Part shown: piece after piece, positions 58,246-64,000 of the stretch
Numbering within the stretch: the stretch's first letter is position 1
Layout of the letters: each line of letters begins with the position of its first letter
NCBI RefSeq assembly: GCF_008728835.1
Contig: NZ_CP042582.1
Coordinates: 4,142,217-4,206,216 of the forward strand
Source of the DNA: Hypericibacter adhaerens
GTDB taxonomy: Bacteria > Pseudomonadota > Alphaproteobacteria > Dongiales > Dongiaceae
Length of the DNA stretch: 64,000 nt
Direction: 5' to 3'
Position numbers and translations under genes: made by a program
The notes under the pieces: generated by a model
The model's input: the letters and a program-made list of their open reading frames with translations, nothing else
Databases searched by the model: none
Told to the model about the DNA's origin: nothing

Positions 58246-60168
58246 TCATTCGGCCCGATCCCGGATTAGATTCCAGAAACCCGCCTGCCGGCCCAGATAG
58301 GCCGACCCTTCATGGCTGAGATGCGCGGCATCCCGATAGATGATGACGCCATCTTCATAGGCCGGGCATTTGCTCTCCTTGCAGATGAGCCGGTTCAGCC
58401 AGATGACCGGCCATCTCGTCTCGAGCTTCCGGAGCAATTGGTAGGACAGGATCGTACCCAGCGAATAGCTCGAGGTCTCGAAATTGCAGCCAGCAGGATC
58501 GTCCCCGTTGGCGAGGGCGCGCACCAGGCAGCCGCCGATGTCGCTGCCGTTCTGCGGCATCGGCGACACGACGACGACATGCCTGCCGAGTTCGTGGACG
58601 GCCGTCAATGTCCGCTCCAGCGCCGCCAGGACCATCGGCTCCGTTCCAGGGATGGGCTGGCCCTCGTCGCTCACGACGCGGCGGTTGGGATCCAGGAGAT
58701 AGTCGATCGACGACGACAGCACGACATACTCGACCGCCGGATGCGAGCGGAGCCAGTCGAGGATTCGCTCGTTCTGCCGGATGCAATCGACACCGCGGTT
58801 CTCGCCAGCCGACGCCAGACCCGACAGCGGAGCGCAGCCGGTCCTCGTCATCTGGATCAAGGCCGGTGCTCCGTTCGATGCTGTAATCGCGTCGGCCAGA
58901 TGCATCGCAACGCTGTCGCCCCAGAGAAGCACCACGGGGTCGTCGCCGGTCTGGCATTTGGGTGAGAAGGTCAGTTCGCCGTCGCAGTCGCGATCGAGGC
59001 CGAAATTGATCCGGACGCGTTCGCCGAGGTCGGCCGCAGTATGGGCCAACCCGCCGGCTGGACTGTAGGCCAGACCAAAGGCCATCAGCGCCCAGGCGGC
59101 CGTCAGCGCGCCGATCGAGAACCGCCGCGAGGACCGGGCCCAGGAGAGATCGCGCCGTCGCCACGGTTGCTCGATCCATCGCCAGGTGACCAGCGCCAGC
59201 AGAAGCGTCAGGCCGATCGAGCCGCATGCCTGGAGCGGGGTCAGGTCGGCGCCAAGCCGATAACGAGCGAGGGCCAAGACGGGTTGATGGAACAGATAGG
59301 CGCCGTAGCTGATCCGTCCGACCCCGACAAAGGCGCGGGACGCGAGCACACCGTGGACCCAGGTGTCTTTCGACGCGCCCAGCAGGATGGCGCCCGTTCC
59401 CAGCACCGGAAGAAGGCCGGCCACGCCCGTCACTCTCGTCTTGTCGTCGAACAGCATGAGCGCGCAGGCCAGCGCCAGGATGCCGGCGGACGATGAGAAG
59501 CCGCCCCAAAGCCGGCTGGGCGATAGGCGCAGACCCGCGCACAAGGCGCCGGCGGTGAATTCCCAAACCCTCGTAGGCGCCCAGAAGAAGGCGAAGCTCG
59601 CATGGTGCCAGGACAGGTATTCGCCCGCCGCCAGGCTCGCAGCTGCCACGGTACAGAGCGCGATGACCCGCCATCGGCGCCCGTATCGATGCAGAAGGAT
59701 GAGGCCGATCGGCCAGAGCAGATAGAGCTGCTCCTCGACCGCAAGGCTCCAGGTATGAAGCAGCGGCTTGAACTCGCTCGCCGTGTCGAAATATCCGGTT
59801 TGGCGCCAGAAGAAGATATTCGAGACGAACAGGCAGACCGAAACGACACTGGCCGAGAATGTCTCGAAATCCGGCGGGCTCAGCCACGCCCAGGCAAAAG
59901 GCAGGCAGCAAAGGATCATGAAGAACAGGGCCGGCAGGATGCGCCGAGCCCTGCGCTCATAGAAGCCGGTGAAGCTGAACCCGCCGGCCTCGATCTCGCG
60001 CTGGATGATCGAGGTGATCAGATAGCCGCTGATGACGAAGAAGACGTCGACGCCGACATAACCGCCGCTGAACGTCGTGAAGCCGGCATGCAGGAGGATC
60101 ACCGGCACGACAGCGATGGCCCGGAGCCCCTCGATCTCGGGCCGATAGGCAATCCTGTTGCTCATCAA
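58246..60168 (-). CDS. OafA/YrhL-type acyltransferase with C-terminal SGNH domain, 640 aa
   Basis: Residues about 5-370 are the acyltransferase-3 membrane domain: YRPEIEGLRAIAVVPVILLH, then FFVISGYLITSIIQREIEAG and FYERRARRILPALF, with about ten helices. Residues about 395-640 are an SGNH hydrolase-like domain: VVLLWGDSVAMHLAD (GDS) and RDAAHLSHEGSAYLG (D-x-x-H). It would transfer acetyl or another acyl group to a surface polysaccharide. It is monocistronic. Confidence 0.9.
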   Translation of the reverse strand: MMSNRIAYRPEIEGLRAIAVVPVILLHAGFTTFSGGYVGVDVFFVISGYLITSIIQREIEAGGFSFTGFYERRARRILPALFFMILCCLPFAWAWLSPPDFETFSASVVSVCLFVSNIFFWRQTGYFDTASEFKPLLHTWSLAVEEQLYLLWPIGLILLHRYGRRWRVIALCTVAAASLAAGEYLSWHHASFAFFWAPTRVWEFTAGALCAGLRLSPSRLWGGFSSSAGILALACALMLFDDKTRVTGVAGLLPVLGTGAILLGASKDTWVHGVLASRAFVGVGRISYGAYLFHQPVLALARYRLGADLTPLQACGSIGLTLLLALVTWRWIEQPWRRRDLSWARSSRRFSIGALTAAWALMAFGLAYSPAGGLAHTAADLGERVRINFGLDRDCDGELTFSPKCQTGDDPVVLLWGDSVAMHLADAITASNGAPALIQMTRTGCAPLSGLASAGENRGVDCIRQNERILDWLRSHPAVEYVVLSSSIDYLLDPNRRVVSDEGQPIPGTEPMVLAALERTLTAVHELGRHVVVVSPMPQNGSDIGGCLVRALANGDDPAGCNFETSSYSLGTILSYQLLRKLETRWPVIWLNRLICKESKCPAYEDGVIIYRDAAHLSHEGSAYLGRQAGFWNLIRDRAE

Positions 60169-60390
60169 TATCGCATCCCCGACCTGCGCCCGCGGGTCCA
60201 GGTTCGACGAATGACTGGCGGAAGCCTCCGCAAAGGGAGGTCCGAAAACCGGCTAGGCTTTAATGTTCGGGAGTCTCACCCGGCACGATGAAATACCCCT
60301 GCGCAAATCATATTCGCGTACAGGAATATTTGCCAAGCGCCCGTATGGAAGCGGCTCCCGCGGGCCGCCCGCCAAGGGCCAGCCGCCATG

Positions 60391-62583
60391 TCAGACGCGA
60401 CGCAGCCGAAGCGCGTTCGTCACAACCGAGACCGAGCTGAGGCTCATGGCCGCAGCCGCAAAGAGCGGCGACAGCAGAAGACCGAAGGCGGGGTAGAGCA
60501 CCCCGGCCGCCACCGGCACGCCCAGCGCGTTGTAGATCAGCGCGAAGACCAGGTTCTGCTTCATGTTGGCGACGGTTGCCTGCGAGAGCTGTCGCGCCCG
60601 CGCGATGCCGCGCAGATCGCCTTTGACCAGCGTGACATGGCCGCTGTTCATCGCCACGTCGGTTCCGGTTCCCATCGCGATGCCGACCGTCGCCCGGGCC
60701 AGCGCCGGCGCGTCGTTGATGCCGTCGCCCGCCATGGCGACGCGCCGCCCCGCGGCCTGGAGCTTGGCCACCAGGTCGACCTTGTCCTGCGGCCGCACCT
60801 CGCCATGGACCTCGTCGATGCCGAGCCGCTGCGCCACGGCTCGCGCCGTGGTGAGCCCGTCGCCCGTGGCCATCACCACCCGGATCCCGGCCTCGTGAAG
60901 CTGCCGGATGGCCTCCAGCGACGTGTCCTTGATCGGATCGGCTGCCGCCACCAGGCCTGCCGGCTTCCCCTCCACCGCGACGAACATGACCGAAGCGCCT
61001 TCGGCGCGGCGCGCCTCGGCCGCCTCGCGCAAGGGCGCCGTGTCGACGCCCTGCTGCTGCATGAGCACCGTGTTGCCGACGGCGACCTTCTTGCCGTCGA
61101 CCCGGCCGCGAACGCCGATGCCGGTCGCCGATTCGAAATCCTCGGGCTTGCCGAGCGCAAGGCCGCGCCGCTGCGCTTCGGCCACGATCGCGTCGGCCAG
61201 CGGATGCTCGCTGCCCTGGTCGAGGCTCGCCGCATAGCGCAGCACGTCGTCCTCGCCGAAGCCCGGGCCCGCGACCGCGCTGTGGAAGGCGGGCTTGCCC
61301 AGGGTGAGCGTTCCGGTCTTGTCGACGATCAGCGTGTCGATGGTGCGCAAGGATTCGATCGCCTCCGCGTCGCGGAACAGGATGCCCGAGGTGGCGCCCT
61401 TGCCGGTCGCGACCATGATCGACATCGGGGTGGCGAGGCCCAGCGCGCAGGGGCAGGCGATGATCAGCACCGCCACCGCGTTCAGCACCGCATAGGTCCA
61501 GCGCGGCTCGGGACCGGCGAAGCCCCAGACCAGCAGCGTCGCGAGCGCGATGGCGAGAACCGCGAGAACGAACCAGAAAGAGACCGCATCGGCCATGCGC
61601 TGCATCGGGGCGCGCGAGCGCTGCGCCTGCGCCACCATCTGCACGATCTGCGAGAGCATGGTCGCCGAGCCCACCTTCTCCGCCCGCATCACCAGGCTGC
61701 CCGTGCCGTTGATGGTGGCGCCGACGACCTTGTCCCCGGCCTGCTTCTCCACCGGCATCGGCTCGCCGGTGATCATCGATTCATCGAGGCTCGACCGCCC
61801 CTCCTCGACCACGCCGTCGACCGGCACCTTTTCGCCCGGCCGCACCCGGAGCCGGTCGCCGACATGCACATGGGTCAGCGGCACGTCCTCCTCGCCGCCG
61901 TCGGCGCGAAGGCGCCGTGCCGTCTTGGGCGCCAGCCCCAGCAGCGACTTGATCGCGGCCGAGGTCTGCGACCGCGCCCTCATCTCCAGCATCTGCCCCA
62001 GCAGGGTCAGCGACACGATCACGGCGGCGGCCTCGTAATAGACTCCGATGCGGCCATGCGCCTCGAAACCCTGCGGGAAGAGCTCGGGTGCGAAGGTGGC
62101 GACCAGGCTGTAGAGGAAAGCCGCGCCCACGCCCGTGCCGATCAGGGTCCACATGTTGGGACTGCGATGACGGATCGACTGCGCCCAGCGGACGAAGAAC
62201 GGCCAGCCGGCCCAGAACACGATCGGCAACGACAGAATCATCTCGATCCAGGTTCGCGTCGTGGCGGACAAGCCCGGCAGATAATGTCCCGCCATCGCCA
62301 GCACCAGGACGATGACGGTGAGCGGCAACGTCCACCAGAAGCGACGCTGAAAGCTGACCAGCTCCGGATCGGGTCCCTCCTCCAGCGTCGGCATCACCGG
62401 TTCGAGCGTCATGCCGCAGATCGGGCAGTTGCCCGGGCCGGGCTGCCGGATCTGCGGATGCATCGGGCAGGTGTAGATCGTTGGTTGCGATGCCGAAGCG
62501 GACGACGGCGCCACGGGGGCGGCGTTCTTCACGGCCGCATGATGGGCATGGCCTGCCGGGTGATGATGCTCATGGTCATGCAT
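60391..62583 (-). CDS. Copper-translocating P-type ATPase
   Basis: A 730-aa P1B-ATPase. The N-terminus is His-rich, then a heavy-metal-binding domain ([20 protein letters not shown] then GM) in place of a ferredoxin-like HMA domain. The membrane CPC motif ([13 protein letters not shown]), DKTGTLT phosphorylation site, SEHPLA and [10 protein letters not shown] complete the pump. CPC with these neighbours fits Cu(I) export. No regulator or chaperone gene adjoins it. The 222-bp gap to the acyltransferase holds nothing recognised. Confidence 0.9.
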   Translation of the reverse strand: MHDHEHHHPAGHAHHAAVKNAAPVAPSSASASQPTIYTCPMHPQIRQPGPGNCPICGMTLEPVMPTLEEGPDPELVSFQRRFWWTLPLTVIVLVLAMAGHYLPGLSATTRTWIEMILSLPIVFWAGWPFFVRWAQSIRHRSPNMWTLIGTGVGAAFLYSLVATFAPELFPQGFEAHGRIGVYYEAAAVIVSLTLLGQMLEMRARSQTSAAIKSLLGLAPKTARRLRADGGEEDVPLTHVHVGDRLRVRPGEKVPVDGVVEEGRSSLDESMITGEPMPVEKQAGDKVVGATINGTGSLVMRAEKVGSATMLSQIVQMVAQAQRSRAPMQRMADAVSFWFVLAVLAIALATLLVWGFAGPEPRWTYAVLNAVAVLIIACPCALGLATPMSIMVATGKGATSGILFRDAEAIESLRTIDTLIVDKTGTLTLGKPAFHSAVAGPGFGEDDVLRYAASLDQGSEHPLADAIVAEAQRRGLALGKPEDFESATGIGVRGRVDGKKVAVGNTVLMQQQGVDTAPLREAAEARRAEGASVMFVAVEGKPAGLVAAADPIKDTSLEAIRQLHEAGIRVVMATGDGLTTARAVAQRLGIDEVHGEVRPQDKVDLVAKLQAAGRRVAMAGDGINDAPALARATVGIAMGTGTDVAMNSGHVTLVKGDLRGIARARQLSQATVANMKQNLVFALIYNALGVPVAAGVLYPAFGLLLSPLFAAAAMSLSSVSVVTNALRLRRV

Positions 62584-62686
62584 GGCGACGCCTCCAGAGA
62601 GGCATCTTGGACGAGCCCGCCGGGTGCCACAATCGCGCGCGCAAACCTTGCCACGTGGGATGGCCGGGCTTGCGGCACAATGTCCG

Positions 62687-63460
62687 CTACGGTTGGTAGC
62701 GCGCGCCGATCAGGAACTCGCGATTCCCCTCGGGACCCGTGATCGGGCTCTCGGTGATGCCGGCCACCTGCCAGCCCGGCCGCCGCTCGAGCCAGCCGCG
62801 GATGCGCGCGCAGACCTCCTCATGCAGCGCCGGATCGCGCACCACCCCGCCCTTGCCCACGCGGCTCGCACCGACCTCGAACTGCGGCTTGATCAGCGCG
62901 ACCAGCCAGGCGCCGGGTGCCGCCAGCGCCAGTGCTGCCGGCAGCACGGTCTCGAGCCCGATGAAGCTCGCATCGCAAACGATGGCGCCCACAGGCTCGG
63001 GAATCTCCGCGCGCGTGAGATGGCGCGCATTGGTCTTCTCCAGCACGACCACGCGCGGGTCCTGGCGCAGCTTCCAGGCGAGCTGTCCATGGCCGACATC
63101 GACCGCGTAGACGCGGGCCGCCCCGTTCGCGAGCAGCACGTCGGTGAAACCGCCGGTCGAGGCCCCGACATCGATCGCGATGCGCCCCTCGACCGGAAAC
63201 CCGAAATGCGCAAGCCCATGGGCGAGCTTGAGACCGCCGCGCGAGACCCAGGGATGATCCTGGCCGCGCAACTCGAGCGGCACGTCGACGGCGAGGCTGT
63301 CGCCGGGCTTGGCCACGCGTTTCTCACCGCTGAAGACGAGGCCCGCCAGGATCAGCGCCGCCGCCTTGCTGCGGCTCTCGGCGAGCCCCCGGTCCGCGAC
63401 GAGCTGATCGGCCCGCGTCTTCCCGGTCTTGCCGGACTTGCTCGCGGGACCGGCGCCCAT
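62687..63460 (-). CDS. tlyA: TlyA-family rRNA methyltransferase/hemolysin
   Basis: A 257-aa protein with an S4 RNA-binding domain (residues about 17-75: [20 protein letters not shown]) and an FtsJ-like SAM domain ([40 protein letters not shown]). TlyA 2'-O-methylates rRNA. In most alphaproteobacteria it is near the dxs gene; here a MATE gene adjoins it by one base. Confidence 0.9.
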   Translation of the reverse strand: MGAGPASKSGKTGKTRADQLVADRGLAESRSKAAALILAGLVFSGEKRVAKPGDSLAVDVPLELRGQDHPWVSRGGLKLAHGLAHFGFPVEGRIAIDVGASTGGFTDVLLANGAARVYAVDVGHGQLAWKLRQDPRVVVLEKTNARHLTRAEIPEPVGAIVCDASFIGLETVLPAALALAAPGAWLVALIKPQFEVGASRVGKGGVVRDPALHEEVCARIRGWLERRPGWQVAGITESPITGPEGNREFLIGARYQP

Positions 63461-63461
63461 C

Positions 63462-64000
63462 TCAGGCTCCCGCTGGCAGCAGCCGGCGGCTGACCCGTTC
63501 GAAGCGCAGGGTCAGCAGGATCGCCGTCACCGTGAGCCCCAGCGCCATGCCCCACCAGATGCCGATGGGCCCCCAGCCGAACCCGAAGGCGAACAGCGCG
63601 GCGCTGCCGAGGCCCGTCACCCAATAGCCGCAGAGCCCGATCGCCAGCGGCATCACCGTGTCCTTCAGGCCGCGCAGCGCTCCGGTGGCGGCGATCTGCA
63701 TGCCGTCGGCCACCTGATAGATGGCGGCGACGAACAGCAGCTGCACGGCGAGATCGATCACCGCCTCGTTGCCTTCCATCTCCGGATCGAGGAAGAGGTT
63801 GGCGATCGTCACCGGAAAGCTCAGCACGATGGCGGCGGAGAACAGCATGTAGCCGATGACCGTCATCATGGCGACATGGCCCGACCGCCGTCCCGCCCGC
63901 GGATCGCCAAGCCCGATATTGAAGGCGACGCGCGCCGCGGCCGCATGCGAGATCGCGGCCGGCACCATGAACATGGTCGAGAGGAACATGATCGCGATCT
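63462..64000 (-). CDS. MATE-family efflux transporter, C-terminal part
   Basis: The C-terminal 179 residues of a Na+- or H+-driven multidrug exporter: ARVAFNIGLGDPRAGRRSGH, then FVAAIYQVADGMQIAATGAL and RGLKDTVMPLAIGLCGYWVT. Five or six membrane helices are present; the N-terminal half lies beyond the right edge. One base separates its stop from the start of tlyA, so they share an operon. Confidence 0.88.
   Translation of the reverse strand, partial: IAIMFLSTMFMVPAAISHAAAARVAFNIGLGDPRAGRRSGHVAMMTVIGYMLFSAAIVLSFPVTIANLFLDPEMEGNEAVIDLAVQLLFVAAIYQVADGMQIAATGALRGLKDTVMPLAIGLCGYWVTGLGSAALFAFGFGWGPIGIWWGMALGLTVTAILLTLRFERVSRRLLPAGA

Noticed and set aside
60388-62742. 784-codon open frame on the + strand
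   Set aside because: It lies opposite the copper ATPase, whose motifs are all intact on the other strand; the frame is His/Arg-rich shadow.

Overview
The window is G+C-rich DNA (high-GC third positions, dense short operons) from an alphaproteobacterium, probably of the Rhodospirillales type. This rests on gene content: an AcuI-type oxidoreductase, dnaJ/fabI/aroC in one neighbourhood, a CbpA/CbpM pair, a two-domain UspA, and an alphaproteobacterial-style dihydroorotase. No rRNA, tRNA or CRISPR array was recognised.

Positions 1 to about 29.4 kb are a prophage or prophage remnant of podovirus type. Its virion genes run leftward: small head-of-operon genes (27.8-26.7 kb), large terminase (26.8-25.4), portal (21.0-18.8), scaffold and SU10-like major capsid protein (15.1-13.0), a head-tail adaptor (11.2-10.6), then tail and fibre-like proteins to the left edge, where a last gene runs off the window. 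A CI-like repressor (28.1-28.8) reads the other way across a promoter with an overlapping inverted repeat. Integrase, replication and lysis genes are not visible here. Many non-virion genes lie between the structural genes: a secreted papain-fold toxin-like protein, an ATP-grasp-like protein, a glycosyltransferase, a tandem-DUF3592 membrane protein, an IS1595-type transposase, a lipoprotein, a protein with an RNxIAH (HEPN-like) motif and several very small proteins.

The most striking element is a four-gene cassette at 22.17-25.15 kb set between the terminase gene and the gene that follows it. A divergent WYL-domain regulator of CapW/BrxR type faces a tight operon for a ubiquitin-like protein ending in GG-Ala-Ser, an E2-like protein and a JAB-E1 fusion. 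The cassette is flanked by two diverged copies of about 260 bp; each holds the end of the terminase gene and the start of the next gene, so it looks like a recombination footprint. It is most likely an anti-phage ubiquitin-like conjugation system of the Bil/Bub kind carried by the prophage.

From 29.5 kb on the DNA is chromosomal: acrylyl-CoA-reductase-like oxidoreductase, dihydroorotase, mannose-1-phosphate guanylyltransferase, a class III aminotransferase followed by a four-gene polyamine-type ABC transporter (36.2-40.6 kb), a PadR-like regulator, an SDR oxidoreductase, UspA, a cation efflux protein, PdxH, and DnaJ with CbpM. A second accessory patch (46.8-51.1 kb) holds a membrane protein, an AbiEi-like/Fic fusion with a repeat-rich upstream region, a decayed gene, a small cysteine-rich protein, an HD hydrolase and a DUF2165 protein. 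It separates dnaJ from fabI-aroC. The rest is MgtC/DUF4010, an RlmD-type methyltransferase, SppA, an acyltransferase, a copper ATPase, TlyA and part of a MATE transporter. Many intergenic gaps carry members of two palindromic repeat families.
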